A stretch of 64,000 nucleotides of DNA from assembly GCF_001514065.1 (NCBI RefSeq), contig NZ_KQ948424.1, forward strand, positions 1,026,994 through 1,090,993. Reading direction: 5' to 3'. Position numbers and translations under genes: made by a program. The notes under the pieces were generated by a model. The model did not search any database, had not been told where the DNA came from, and saw only the letters and a program-made list of their open reading frames with translations. Position 1 is the stretch's first letter. Each line of letters begins with the position of its first letter. This document shows, in pieces, positions 43,032 through 52,123 of this stretch. Origin of the DNA: Streptomyces antibioticus. GTDB lineage: Bacteria; Actinomycetota; Actinomycetes; Streptomycetales; Streptomycetaceae.

Positions 43032-44242
43032 GCGGGCCGCCCGTTGTTGCCGCTGGTCCGGAACGGCTTGCCCCCGTCGTCGATCCGCAGCGTGCCGCTG
43101 CGCGACCCGCTCGACCAGTCCAGCTCCAGATACCAGCTGACGTCGTACGCGGAGGCGTCGGCGCGGATGTAGTAGACCTCGGGGTCCGACTCGCTCACCT
43201 TGAACGGGAAGTCCCGGTGCCCCGCCTCCGGCACCACGGCGGGCCGCGTCGCGTCGAGGGCGACGGTGAAGGACCGGGTCGGCACATTGCCGCCGCAGCC
43301 GACGCCCGGATACCCCATGGCGTAGTCGTTCCAGGCGACCGGCGACCGCTTGCCGGCCATGTGCACGGTCAGATCCTTGACGACCACCGTCTCCTCACCG
43401 GTGCCCTGCACGGTGAGCGTCACGTACTGCTCCCCCGACGACACCGCCCCCGTGGCCGCCACCCACGCCGCCGCGTCCTGCTCGATCGGCGGCGGAGGCA
43501 CCTCGCCGGACGGCTTGTCGATGAGATACCGCTGGGAGCAGGGGCTCTCCCAGGAGTAGGGGGCGGCGGACACCGTCAGCGGAACGGCGGCGGTGGCGCC
43601 GGACGACGGAGTGGCGGCGGCCTTCCCGCCGGCGCCCTTCCCCTCGCCCTTCGCGGTGGCCGTGGGTGAGGCGGACGGCGAGCTCTTCGACGGCGAGGGT
43701 GACGCCGCCGTGCTCTCCCCCGCCCGGTCATCCCCGGCGACGGACACGGACCCGGCGGGCCGCTCACCCCGGTCGTCGTCCCCACCCGAGGGCAGCCCCA
43801 GGGCGAGCCCGACGGCACCGAGAACACCGGCTACGGCGATGGCGGCGACGAGCGCGGTACGACGACGGGGCGCCACGACGGCGGCGGCATCAGTGACCTC
43901 GACAGCCTCCACAGCCTCCACAGGCTCAGCAGGCTCAGCAGGCTCGGCAGACGTCGCAGGCGCCGTCGGCGGGACAGCCGCTGTCTTCTTCCCCCGCCCC
44001 GCATCCGCCAGCACCCATCGCCGATGCAGCTCGACGAGCTCCTCCGGCGTGGCCTTGCACAGCCGCGCGAGCCGCTCGACGGGTGCGTAGTCCGCCGGTA
44101 CGGCATCGCCGTTGCAGTAGCGGTGCAGCGTCGACGTACTCATGTGAAGCCGCTTGGCGAGCACCCCGTAACTGAGCCCGGAGCGGTCCTTCAACTCCCG
44201 CAGAAACTCGGCGAACGCATCCGCGCCGGAGCCGTCGGTCAC
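42974..44242 (-). CDS. Membrane-anchored helix-turn-helix protein
   Basis: A 422-residue protein: cytoplasmic XRE-type HTH at about 7-75 (LSYGVLAKRLHMSTSTLHRYC), a Pro/Glu/Ala-rich linker, one membrane span at about 128-150, a Ser/Pro-rich spacer and an extracytoplasmic beta-rich domain at about 230-420 with two visible cysteines (ESPCSQRY, GVGCGG). The design suggests a one-component sensor or a morphogenetic RodZ-like protein. I chose GTG 44240-44242 because GGTGGAG is upstream. It is divergent from a DUF4232 lipoprotein. Confidence 0.82.
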   Translation of the reverse strand: MTDGSGADAFAEFLRELKDRSGLSYGVLAKRLHMSTSTLHRYCNGDAVPADYAPVERLARLCKATPEELVELHRRWVLADAGRGKKTAAVPPTAPATSAEPAEPAEPVEAVEAVEVTDAAAVVAPRRRTALVAAIAVAGVLGAVGLALGLPSGGDDDRGERPAGSVSVAGDDRAGESTAASPSPSKSSPSASPTATAKGEGKGAGGKAAATPSSGATAAVPLTVSAAPYSWESPCSQRYLIDKPSGEVPPPPIEQDAAAWVAATGAVSSGEQYVTLTVQGTGEETVVVKDLTVHMAGKRSPVAWNDYAMGYPGVGCGGNVPTRSFTVALDATRPAVVPEAGHRDFPFKVSESDPEVYYIRADASAYDVSWYLELDWSSGSRSGTLRIDDGGKPFRTSGNNGRPAYEFPLGGKAWEAGDGSSS

Positions 44243-44264
44243 CGTTCTCCACCCCCATGTCGTC

Positions 44265-44287
44265 CCGTTCCGGCGTTCCAGGAACGG
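44265..44287. promoter_or_regulatory. Operator-like palindrome upstream of the HTH gene
   Basis: CGTTCC-A-GGAACG is a perfect palindrome at 44274-44286. CCGTTCC at 44265-44271 and GGCGTTCCA at 44272-44280 and 44316-44324 are repeated half sites. The location between the membrane HTH gene and the DUF4232 lipoprotein gene fits a site for the HTH protein. Confidence 0.5.
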
Positions 44288-44417
44288 TCTGTTCTTGCAG
44301 GTCAAAGCCCATTCGGGCGTTCCAGCGTCCCGTCTGGTCCGGCATCACTGGCGGCCGGGACGAGACACCCCGCAAGCTCTGATCATCCCAACCAGCGCTT
44401 CCGAAAGGGAACTTGCC

Positions 44418-45101
44418 ATGCGTACCGTTCGCCACCACCTGCTCGCCGCCGCCGGCCTCACGCTCGCCACCCTCGCACTGACCGCCTGCAATGACGGAAC
44501 GGGCACGACGGACGAGGGAGCGGCAAAGCCGACCGCATCCGCGACGGCGTCGACGACGGACAAGCCGGCGACGGAGAAGCCCGCTGCCACCCCCGCGAGC
44601 GACACCACGAAGTCCCCGTCGCAGAAGCCGTCGACGGCCGCCCCCTCCCCGAAGGAGGACGACAACCCCGCGGCCTACGCCTTCTGCAACGGCTCCAACA
44701 CCAAGACCACCGCCCAGCCGGTCTCCCGCCCCCTCAACCACATGCTCCTGACGGTCAAGAACACCGGCTCGAAGCCGTGCAACCTCACCTACTACCCGGT
44801 GCTGCGCTTCGACGGGATGCAGTGGGCGCCGCGCCCGATCGAGGCCTCGCACCCGCAGGCGGTCGTCACGCTGAACCCCGGTGAGTCCGGTTACGCGGGC
44901 GTGCTGCTGTCGGCCGCCGACGGCAGCGGCGCCGGCGGTACGACGGGCAAGAAGCTGACCGTGATGTTCCAGGCGGGCACCCCGAACAGCGACGGGGGAG
45001 CGTCGGCGATCCCGACGCTCCCCGCGAAGGGTGTGTACTACGACAGCACCCTGACGCCGACGTACTGGCAGATGTCGGCGGACGACGCCCTGTCCTACTG
45101 A
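44418..45101 (+). CDS. DUF4232 lipoprotein
   Basis: A 227-residue exported lipoprotein: signal peptide with lipobox (LALTAC, Cys near 24), a long Thr/Lys/Pro spacer to about 80, and a DUF4232 domain ([32 protein letters not shown] with a probable Cys-Cys bond). DUF4232 proteins are common in actinobacteria and uncharacterised. AAAGGGA precedes the ATG. It is divergent from the membrane HTH gene and its last 7 bases overlap the convergent hemB. Confidence 0.85.
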   Translation: MRTVRHHLLAAAGLTLATLALTACNDGTGTTDEGAAKPTASATASTTDKPATEKPAATPASDTTKSPSQKPSTAAPSPKEDDNPAAYAFCNGSNTKTTAQPVSRPLNHMLLTVKNTGSKPCNLTYYPVLRFDGMQWAPRPIEASHPQAVVTLNPGESGYAGVLLSAADGSGAGGTTGKKLTVMFQAGTPNSDGGASAIPTLPAKGVYYDSTLTPTYWQMSADDALSY

Positions 45102-46099
45102 CGTCCGTCGTTGAGCATCTGGGCCGCCTCGACGGCCCAGTAGGTGAGGATGTTCTGGGCCCCGGCCCGCTTGATGCCGGTCAGGGTCTCCAGGATCGCC
45201 CGCTCCCGGTCGATCCACCCCTTCTCCGCGGCGGCCTCGACCATCGAGTACTCGCCGGAGATCTGGTAGGCGGCGACGGGAACGTCCACGGCGTCGGCGA
45301 CCCGGGCCAGGATGTCGAGGTAGGGCCCGGCCGGCTTGACCATCACCATGTCGGCCCCCTCCTCCAGGTCGAGGGCCAGCTCCCGCAGCGACTCCCGGGC
45401 ATTGGCGGGGTCCTGCTGATAGGTCTTCCGATCCCCCTTCAGCGAGGACCCGACGGCCTCCCGGAACGGCCCGTAGAACGCGGACGCGTACTTGGCGGTG
45501 TAGGCGAGGATGGCGACATCCTCCCGCCCGATCTGATCAAGGGCATCCCGGATCACCCCGATCTGCCCGTCCATCATCCCGCTGGGCCCGACCACATGCG
45601 CCCCGGCATCGGCCTGCACCTGAGCCATCTCGGCATACCGCTCCAGGGTGGCGTCGTTGTCGACGCGCCCCTCGCTGTCGAGCACCCCGCAATGCCCGTG
45701 ATCAGTGGTCTCGTCGAGACACACGTCGGACATCACCAGCAGGTCGTCACCGACCTCGGCCCGCACATCGCGCAGGGCGACCTGCAAGATCCCGTCAGGA
45801 TCGGTCCCCGGAGTCCCCAGAGCATCCTTCTTGCTCTCCTCGGGCACCCCGAACAGCATGATCCCGGACACCCCGGCGGCAACGGCCTCGGCGGCGGCCT
45901 TCTTGAGACTGTCCCGGGTGTGCTGCACCACCCCGGGCATGGCAGCGATCGGCACCGGCTCGCTCACGCCCTCCCGCACGAACGCGGGAAGAATGAAGTC
46001 AGCAGGATGCAGCCGCGTCTCAGCAACCATCCGCCGCATCACAGACGAGGTCCGCAACCGCCGCGGCCGACTACCAGGAAACGATCCGTACTTCGACAT
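45095..46099 (-). CDS. hemB: Delta-aminolevulinic acid dehydratase (porphobilinogen synthase)
   Basis: Condenses two 5-aminolevulinates to porphobilinogen. It has 334 residues; visible are [32 protein letters not shown] (metal-site region), the two substrate lysines in [12 protein letters not shown] and [10 protein letters not shown], and YQISGEYSM. It follows hemD on the same strand but a terminator-like hairpin and a repeat element lie between, so it probably has its own promoter. Its 3' end overlaps the convergent DUF4232 gene by 7 bases. Confidence 0.96.
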   Translation of the reverse strand: MSKYGSFPGSRPRRLRTSSVMRRMVAETRLHPADFILPAFVREGVSEPVPIAAMPGVVQHTRDSLKKAAAEAVAAGVSGIMLFGVPEESKKDALGTPGTDPDGILQVALRDVRAEVGDDLLVMSDVCLDETTDHGHCGVLDSEGRVDNDATLERYAEMAQVQADAGAHVVGPSGMMDGQIGVIRDALDQIGREDVAILAYTAKYASAFYGPFREAVGSSLKGDRKTYQQDPANARESLRELALDLEEGADMVMVKPAGPYLDILARVADAVDVPVAAYQISGEYSMVEAAAEKGWIDRERAILETLTGIKRAGAQNILTYWAVEAAQMLNDGRQ

Positions 46100-46173
46100 A
46101 CCCCTAAGCTACGCCCGCCCCAGACCCCCCTTTGCCGACGGTCCGTCGGCCGCGAAGCCTGGGCATCCCTGCG

Positions 46174-46229
46174 TAGCTGCGGGCAGTCGTGCCGCTGGGG
46201 CGGCACGGGTGGGCGCAGCGGCACCCCGC
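46174..46229. repeat. Dispersed repeat copy in the hemB-hemD gap
   Basis: 56 bases identical to 59884-59939. They contain the core GCAGTCGTGCCGCT and a hairpin CGTGCCG-CTGGGG-CGGCACG. Similarity continues for about 25 further bases with scattered differences. No reading frame explains it. Confidence 0.85.
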
Positions 46230-46262
46230 ACGCGCGGGCAAGCGAAACGCCACCCACAGCAA

Positions 46263-46294
46263 CGGCCGCCCGACCAAGAAAGGTCAGACGGCCG
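46263..46294 (-). terminator. Probable terminator of the rex-hemACD operon
   Basis: CGGCCGCCCGACC and GGTCAGACGGCCG form a 13-bp stem with 11 pairs and a 6-base loop, 25 bases past the hemD stop. Confidence 0.6.
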
Positions 46295-46319
46295 TACGCC
46301 ACGAACTACCCGACGCGCC

Positions 46320-48029
46320 TCAGGTCGTCGTACGACGCCGCCGCGCCCCCGGCCGCCGCTCGCTCGGCCGTGTCACCGGATCGCCGGCCTCGACCGCCGC
46401 GGCCCGCCGCTTCAGCCCGAAGTCGGCCAGCGCCTCCGCGAGCTTGTGCACGGACGGCTCGGGAGCCATCACGTCCACCCGCAGACCGTGTTCCTCTGCC
46501 GTCTTCGCCGTCGCCGGCCCGATACACGCGATCACGGTCACGTTGTGCGGCTTGCCGGCGATCCCCACCAGGTTCCGCACGGTCGAGGACGACGTGAAGA
46601 GAACGGCGTCGAAGCCACCCCCCTTGATCGCCTCCCGCGTCTCCGCCGGCGGCGGCGAGGCGCGCACGGTCCGGTAGGCGGTGACGTCGTCGACCTCCCA
46701 CCCGAGCTCGATCAGCCCGGCCACCAGCGTCTCGGTGGCGATGTCGGCGCGCGGCAGGAAGACCCGGTCAATGGGATCGAACACCGGGTCGTACGGCGGC
46801 CAGTCCTCCAGCAGCCCCGCGGCCGACTGCTCACCGCTCGGCACCAGATCCGGCTTCACACCGAAGGCGATCAGCGCCTTGGCGGTCTGCTCACCCACCG
46901 CGGCCACCTTGATGCCCGCGAAGGCGCGCGCATCGAGCCCGTACTCCTCGAACTTCTCCCGCACCGCCTTGACGGCGTTGACCGACGTGAAGGCGATCCA
47001 CTCGTAGCGTCCGGTCACGAGCCCCTTCACGGCCCGCTCCATCTGCTGGGGCGTGCGCGGCGGCTCGACGGCGATCGTCGGCACCTCATGCGGCACGGCG
47101 CCGTAGGAGCGCAGCTGGTCGGAGAGCGAGACCGCCTGCTCCTTCGTACGCGGCACGAGGACCCGCCACCCGAAGAGCGGCTTGCTCTCGAACCACGACA
47201 GCTGGTCGCGCTGGGCGGCGGAGGAACGCTCACCGACCACGGCTATCACCGGCCGCCCGCCCTCCGGCGAGGGCAGCACCTTGGCCTGCTTGAGCGTCTG
47301 GGCAACGGTGCCCAGGGTCGCCGTCCAGGTGCGCTGGCGTGTGGTCGTACCGGCGACCGTGACCGTCATCGGGGTGTCCGGCTTGCGGCCCGCGGCCACC
47401 AGCTCGCCGGCCGCCGCCGCGACCGAGTCGAGGGTCGTCGACACGACGACCGTGCCGTCCGAGGCCCCCACCTCCGTCCAGCACCGGTCGGAGGCGGTCC
47501 GGGCGTCCACGAACCGCACGTCCGCGCCCTGGGCGTCGCGCAGCGGCACACCGGCGTAGGCGGGCACACCGACCGCGGCCGCGACACCGGGAACCACCTC
47601 GAAAGGCACCCCGGCGCGGGCGCACGCCAGCATCTCCTCGGCGGCGTACGCGTCGAGCCCGGGGTCCCCGGACACCGCACGCACGACCCGCCTGCCGCCC
47701 CGCGCGGCCTCCATGACAAGATGTGCGGCATCCCTCACGGCGGGGACACCCACGGTTGCTGACAAACCGTCAACAACCGTCAGCTGAGGCGCGCCTGTGC
47801 CCGGAAGCGGGTCCGACGAGGACCCCGGTTCCGTCTTCACGACGGCGACGCCCGAACGGGCGTGGACGCGTACGACGTCGAGCACCTCGTGCTCGGCGAC
47901 GAGAACGTCCGCGCTCGCCAGCGCCTCCACGGCGCGCAGAGTCAGTAGTCCCGGATCCCCGGGTCCGGCACCCAGGAAGGTGACGTGCCCGTGCTCAGGA
48001 CCGGCGGCAGGAAGGGTGGTGGGGCTCAC
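46320..48029 (-). CDS. hemD: Uroporphyrinogen-III C-methyltransferase/synthase fusion (CobA-HemD)
   Basis: A 569-residue bifunctional protein. Residues about 14-255 resemble a SAM-dependent uroporphyrinogen-III methyltransferase (VTFLGAGPGDPGLLTLRAVE, VVRAVSGDPGLDAY), and about 275-555 form uroporphyrinogen-III synthase (WRVLVPRTKEQA, FTSVNAVKAVREK, FTSSSTVRNL). The synthase closes the tetrapyrrole ring; the methyltransferase would lead toward siroheme or B12. Some methyltransferase motifs are weak, so its activity is uncertain. The tail is very basic. The GTG start overlaps hemC by 4 bases. Confidence 0.93.
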   Translation of the reverse strand: MSPTTLPAAGPEHGHVTFLGAGPGDPGLLTLRAVEALASADVLVAEHEVLDVVRVHARSGVAVVKTEPGSSSDPLPGTGAPQLTVVDGLSATVGVPAVRDAAHLVMEAARGGRRVVRAVSGDPGLDAYAAEEMLACARAGVPFEVVPGVAAAVGVPAYAGVPLRDAQGADVRFVDARTASDRCWTEVGASDGTVVVSTTLDSVAAAAGELVAAGRKPDTPMTVTVAGTTTRQRTWTATLGTVAQTLKQAKVLPSPEGGRPVIAVVGERSSAAQRDQLSWFESKPLFGWRVLVPRTKEQAVSLSDQLRSYGAVPHEVPTIAVEPPRTPQQMERAVKGLVTGRYEWIAFTSVNAVKAVREKFEEYGLDARAFAGIKVAAVGEQTAKALIAFGVKPDLVPSGEQSAAGLLEDWPPYDPVFDPIDRVFLPRADIATETLVAGLIELGWEVDDVTAYRTVRASPPPAETREAIKGGGFDAVLFTSSSTVRNLVGIAGKPHNVTVIACIGPATAKTAEEHGLRVDVMAPEPSVHKLAEALADFGLKRRAAAVEAGDPVTRPSERRPGARRRRTTT

Positions 48030-48985
48030 TGTGCTCGCTCCCCCATCAGACCGGCCGCGCCCTGGGCAAGCATCTCGGCAGCGAGTTCACGGCCGAGCGC
48101 CATTGCTTGGTCGTACGTCTCGGGCACGGGACCGGTGGTGGACAACTGCACCGTACGAGAGCCGTCGGTGGTGCCGACCACCCCTCGCAGGCGCATTTCC
48201 TTGACAACGTGCCCGTCGGCCAGCAGGTCGGCCAGCGCGCCCACAGGGGCGCTGCAACCGGCCTCCAGGGCGGCGAGCAGCGACCGCTCGGCAGTCACGG
48301 CGACCCGCGTGAACGGGTCGTCGAGCTCTCCGAGCGCGGCGATCAGGTCCGCGTTGTCCGCGGCGCATTCGATCGCGAGTGCTCCCTGGCCGGGAGCGGG
48401 CAAAACCGTGTCGACCGACAGGAAGTCGGTCACCTCTTCGATGCGCCCGATGCGGTTCAGCCCGGCCGCGGCCAGCACCACCGCATCCAGCTCACCGTCG
48501 TGCACGTACCGGATGCGCGTGTCCACGTTCCCGCGGATCGGGACGGTCTCGATGTCGAGGCCGTGCGCCCGCGCATACGCGTTCAGCTGGGCCATGCGCC
48601 GCGGCGAGCCGGTACCGATCCGGGCCCCGCGGGGCAGGTCGGTGAACTTCAGCGCGTCCCGGGCGACGATGACGTCGCGCGGGTCCTCGCGCTGCGGGAT
48701 CGCGGCGAGCGAGAGCTCGTCGGGCTGCCCGGTCGGCAGGTCCTTCAGCGAGTGCACGGCGAAGTCGACCTCGCCGCGCAGCAAGGCCTCCCGCAGCGCG
48801 GTGACGAACACACCCGTGCCACCGATCTGCGCGAGCTGCTCCCTGCTCACATCCCCATACGTGGTGATCTCGACGAGCTCGACGGGCCGCCCGGTCACCT
48901 GGCTCACGGCGTCCGCCACCTGCCCGGACTGGGCCATGGCGAGCTTGCTCCGCCTGGTCCCGAGCCGTAGCGCCTTCTCACTCAT
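48026..48985 (-). CDS. hemC: Hydroxymethylbilane synthase (porphobilinogen deaminase)
   Basis: Links four porphobilinogens into hydroxymethylbilane. It has 319 residues: LRLGTRRSKLAMAQSG at the start, HSLKDLPT, GTGSPRRMAQL, RGNVDTR, and the cysteine that carries the dipyrromethane cofactor in LEAGCSAPVGA. It overlaps hemA upstream (ATGA) and hemD downstream (GTGA), so hemACD is a coupled unit. Confidence 0.97.
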   Translation of the reverse strand: MSEKALRLGTRRSKLAMAQSGQVADAVSQVTGRPVELVEITTYGDVSREQLAQIGGTGVFVTALREALLRGEVDFAVHSLKDLPTGQPDELSLAAIPQREDPRDVIVARDALKFTDLPRGARIGTGSPRRMAQLNAYARAHGLDIETVPIRGNVDTRIRYVHDGELDAVVLAAAGLNRIGRIEEVTDFLSVDTVLPAPGQGALAIECAADNADLIAALGELDDPFTRVAVTAERSLLAALEAGCSAPVGALADLLADGHVVKEMRLRGVVGTTDGSRTVQLSTTGPVPETYDQAMALGRELAAEMLAQGAAGLMGERAQ

Positions 48986-50721
48986 GCCGGCCCTCGGTCT
49001 TCCTCATTGGTGTTGCTGTGCTCGGCGCGGGACACGGCGGCCACCGTCTCCTGGTCGAGGTCGAACAGAGTCCGCAGCGCGTCCGCGTACCCGGCACCGC
49101 CGGGCTCGGCCGCGAGCTGCTTGACCCGTACGGTCGGAGCGTGCAGCAGCTTGTCCACCACGCGCTTCACGGTCTGCGTGATCTCACCGCGATGCTTGTC
49201 GTCGAGCCCCGGGAGGCGCCCCTCAAGGCGGGCCATCTCCATGGCCACGACGTCGGCGGCCATGGTGCGCAGCGCGACGACGGTGGGCGTGATGTGCGCG
49301 GCCCGCAGCGCGGCCCCGAACGCGGCCACCTCGTCGGCGACGATCCGCCGCACCTGGTCCACGTCGGCGGCCATGGGCGCGTCGGCGGAAGCCTCCGCCA
49401 ACGACTCGATGTCGACGAGCCGCACCCCGGCGATCCGATGCACGGCGGCGTCGATGTCACGGGGCATGGCGAGGTCGAGCAGGAAGAGCACGGGCTCCGG
49501 CCCGGCGGCGAGGGGCTCGGGCCGACGCCGCTCGGGAATCCGCCCGACGGTCCGGGCAGCGGCGGCGAGCGCGGCGATGGCGTCGGCCTCGTCGACGACG
49601 GACCCGGTGCCCTGCGGCCGGGGCGCGTTGTCGACCCAGGCGGCATGCTGCTCGAGCTCGGCGGCGGCCATCCCGGCGACGGCGGCTTCCCCGAGCACGG
49701 AGAAACCGGGGGTGGCGGGCATGGAGGTCAGATCAAGCGGACAGTTCTCGTCAGCTGACACCGTCTGGTCTGCGGGCAGTCGTGCCGCTTGGGCGGCTCC
49801 CGACCCAAAGCGGGACGGCACCCCGCCGGCGCCGGGCTGCGCAACGCCCCCGCCCCCAGCCCCCGCCACCGGCACCCGCCCACGAACAGCACCCGAAACG
49901 GCGTCCCCAGTGAGCACCAGCCCGGTGGCGCCCGTACAAGACACCACAACATCGGCACGTGTCAGCTCGCCCGACACCGCATCCATCGGTACCGCGCGGG
50001 CCACCACGTCCCCAGCAGAGGAAGCCCCGTCATTGAGAATCTCGGCCAGCCGATCGGCCCGGTCCGCTGTCCGGTTGGCGATGACCACCTCGGCCACCCC
50101 GGCCCGCACCAGCGTCGCCGCGGCCAGCGAGGACATCGACCCGGCCCCGATGACCAGCGCCTTCTTCCCGCGCGCCCAGTCCGCGACGTCACCACCGGCG
50201 GCGAGCTGCTCGAGCCCGAAGGTCACCAGCGACTGCCCGGCCCGGTCGATCCCGGTCTCGGAGTGCGCCCGCTTGCCGACCCGGAGCGCCTGCTGGAACA
50301 GATCGTTGAGCAGCCGCCCGGCGGTGTGCAGATCCTGCGCCTTGGCCAGCGAGTCCTTGATCTGCCCGAGGATCTGCCCCTCGCCGACGACCATGGAGTC
50401 GAGCCCGCAGGCGACGGAGAACAGGTGGTGAACCGCCCGGTCCTCGTAGTGCACGTACAGATAGGGAGTGAGCTCCTCAAGGCCCACCCCGCTGTGCTGG
50501 GCGAGCAGCGTGGAGAGCTCGGCGACACCGGCGTGGAACTTGTCGACGTCGGCGTACAGCTCAATGCGGTTGCAGGTCGCGAGCACCGCGGCCTCGGCGG
50601 CCGGCTCCGCGGCGACCGTGTCCTGGAGCAGCTTGATCTGGGCGTCGGCGTTCAGCGCCGCCCGCTCCAGCACGCTGACCGGGGCGCTGCGGTGGCTCAG
50701 ACCCACGACGAGGAGACTCAT
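48982..50721 (-). CDS. hemA: Glutamyl-tRNA reductase with a large internal insert
   Basis: First committed enzyme of the C5 heme pathway; reduces glutamyl-tRNA to glutamate-1-semialdehyde with NADPH. It has 579 residues against about 420 in E. coli. Catalytic Cys50 is in LATCNRIELY, the cofactor motif is VIGAGSMSSLA near 191, and the C-terminal dimerisation domain has VDKLLHAPTVRVKQ. The extra length is a low-complexity Ala/Gly/Pro insert at about residues 283-408, between GDAVSGAVRGR and LFLLDLAMPRDID. Bases 49771-49840 of the insert match the dispersed repeat. The ATG overlaps rex. Confidence 0.95.
   Translation of the reverse strand: MSLLVVGLSHRSAPVSVLERAALNADAQIKLLQDTVAAEPAAEAAVLATCNRIELYADVDKFHAGVAELSTLLAQHSGVGLEELTPYLYVHYEDRAVHHLFSVACGLDSMVVGEGQILGQIKDSLAKAQDLHTAGRLLNDLFQQALRVGKRAHSETGIDRAGQSLVTFGLEQLAAGGDVADWARGKKALVIGAGSMSSLAAATLVRAGVAEVVIANRTADRADRLAEILNDGASSAGDVVARAVPMDAVSGELTRADVVVSCTGATGLVLTGDAVSGAVRGRVPVAGAGGGGVAQPGAGGVPSRFGSGAAQAARLPADQTVSADENCPLDLTSMPATPGFSVLGEAAVAGMAAAELEQHAAWVDNAPRPQGTGSVVDEADAIAALAAAARTVGRIPERRRPEPLAAGPEPVLFLLDLAMPRDIDAAVHRIAGVRLVDIESLAEASADAPMAADVDQVRRIVADEVAAFGAALRAAHITPTVVALRTMAADVVAMEMARLEGRLPGLDDKHRGEITQTVKRVVDKLLHAPTVRVKQLAAEPGGAGYADALRTLFDLDQETVAAVSRAEHSNTNEEDRGPA
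49771..49789. repeat. Dispersed repeat core inside hemA
   Basis: TGCGGGCAGTCGTGCCGCT is identical to the core of the intergenic repeats at 46178 and 59888, and weaker similarity continues to about 49840 (GGCACCCCGCC and beyond). Here it is read in frame as about residues 294-317 of HemA. Confidence 0.75.
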
Positions 50722-51485
50722 GCCGGCATCACGGCGGGTACGTCCCCGTCGGGCCCCTGGTCGGCGGACTCGCTGCGCGCGGCGACGGCCGGAGCGCCCC
50801 CGTCGGTCCCGGCGGCGGCCTCCTCACCGGCCTTGCGCTGCTCGTGGAAGGCGAGGATCTGGAGTTCGATCGACAGATCCACCTTGCGCACGTCGACGCC
50901 GTCCGGAACGGACAGCACGGTCGGCGCGAAGTTCAGGATGGAGGTGACACCGGCGGCGACGAGCCGGTCGCAGACCGGCTGGGCGGCACCGGCCGGGGTC
51001 GCGATGACGCCGATGGACACGCCGTTGTCTTCGATGATCTTCTCCAGATCATCGGTGTGCTGGACGGGGATGCCCGCGACGGGCTTCCCGGCCATCGCCG
51101 GATCGGCGTCGATGAGGGCCGCCACCCGGAAACCGCGGGAGGCGAAACCGCCGTAATTGGCGAGAGCGGCACCGAGGTTGCCGATACCGACGATCACGAC
51201 CGGCCAGTCCTGGGTGAGCCCGAGCTCACGGGAGATCTGGTAGACGAGATACTCGACGTCGTACCCGACACCACGCGTTCCGTAAGAACCCAGGTAAGAG
51301 AAATCCTTGCGCAGCTTCGCGGAGTTGACCCCCGCCGCGGCCGCGAGCTCCTCGGAGGAGACCGTGGGCACCGAGCGCTCCGACAGTGCGGTCAGCGCGC
51401 GGAGGTACAGCGGAAGCCTGGCGACGGTGGCCTCGGGAATCCCTCGGCTACGGGTCGCCGGTCGGTGAGTTCGGCCAGTTGCCAC
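50718..51485 (-). CDS. rex: Redox-sensing transcriptional repressor Rex
   Basis: NADH/NAD+-sensing repressor. It has 255 residues: an N-terminal winged-helix domain (ATVARLPLYLRALTALSER, GVNSAKLRKDFSYLG), then a Rossmann NAD-binding domain (VVIVGIGNLGAALANY) and a C-terminal domain-swapped helix (IELQILAFHEQ). When NADH rises it leaves DNA. The GTG at 51483-51485 gives the N-terminus known from S. coelicolor Rex, with AGGAG upstream. It leads rex-hemA-hemC-hemD, with a Rex site 77 bases above the start and ATGA overlap with hemA. Confidence 0.97.
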   Translation of the reverse strand: MATGRTHRPATRSRGIPEATVARLPLYLRALTALSERSVPTVSSEELAAAAGVNSAKLRKDFSYLGSYGTRGVGYDVEYLVYQISRELGLTQDWPVVIVGIGNLGAALANYGGFASRGFRVAALIDADPAMAGKPVAGIPVQHTDDLEKIIEDNGVSIGVIATPAGAAQPVCDRLVAAGVTSILNFAPTVLSVPDGVDVRKVDLSIELQILAFHEQRKAGEEAAAGTDGGAPAVAARSESADQGPDGDVPAVMPA

Positions 51486-51561
51486 GGTGCTCCTGCGGGT
51501 AGAGCGGGGCTGCAGGCGGTCACACGTACCTAGACCGCCCCGTCGAATGCAGGCTATGTCT

Positions 51562-51579
51562 TTGTGAACGCGTGCACAA
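51562..51579. promoter_or_regulatory. Rex operator (ROP)
   Basis: TTGTGAACGCGTGCACAA matches the known Rex operator consensus TGTGAACNNNTTCACA with one change in the right half site. It sits upstream of rex, as in S. coelicolor, where Rex represses its own operon. Confidence 0.88.
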
Positions 51580-51720
51580 AGATGGTGTCCGATTTGCCCG
51601 GCCAACGTGACCGGGGTCACGCACTGCAGTCTCGGGGGCAAAACGGGTCACTCTCCTCACGAATCCCACCCCCAAGGCCAAGCCGCCAACGATCCTAAGC
51701 GAGTTTGCGGATCGTTTGGA

Positions 51721-52005
51721 CTACTCGGTCAGTGCCCTGCGCAGTCGATCTTCGTTCACCCGCCAGAACGTGTGCTGCTCGCCGTCGACCAGTACGACGG
51801 GAATCTGCTCCCAGTACTGGTCGTGCAGCGTCTGATCTGTGGAGATGTCCTTCTGCTCCCACGTCGCACCGAGCTCGCCGCACACCTTCTCCACTACGAG
51901 TTGTGCGTCATCACACAGATGGCAGCCCGGTTTGCGGATGAGAGTGACAAGCCTGTCCTGGGGCGCCGACGGCTTCCGCCGGAAGAGGGGACTCATACGA
52001 GCCAT
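51721..52005 (-). CDS. Glutaredoxin family protein
   Basis: A 94-residue thioredoxin-fold protein with the redox motif KPGCHLCDDAQ (C-x-x-C) near residues 25-30 and the cis-Pro in EQIPVVLVDGEQ. It probably reduces cytoplasmic disulfides, perhaps with mycothiol as in mycoredoxins, although the motif is not the CxYC type. The start is the ATG at 52003-52005 with GAGAGG upstream; an ATG three codons later is possible. It lies upstream of rex in the same direction and is divergent from the HAD gene. Confidence 0.88.
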   Translation of the reverse strand: MARMSPLFRRKPSAPQDRLVTLIRKPGCHLCDDAQLVVEKVCGELGATWEQKDISTDQTLHDQYWEQIPVVLVDGEQHTFWRVNEDRLRRALTE

Positions 52006-52123
52006 TGTCCCGCGCCTCTCCACTCGCCCGCGAGCAGTCCTTTAACGACGCGGTCGCGGAGAGTTCACACCCTCCAAACCTCTCGACTCCGGAACCACCG
52101 AACAGACTGGCTATGCTCACGCC

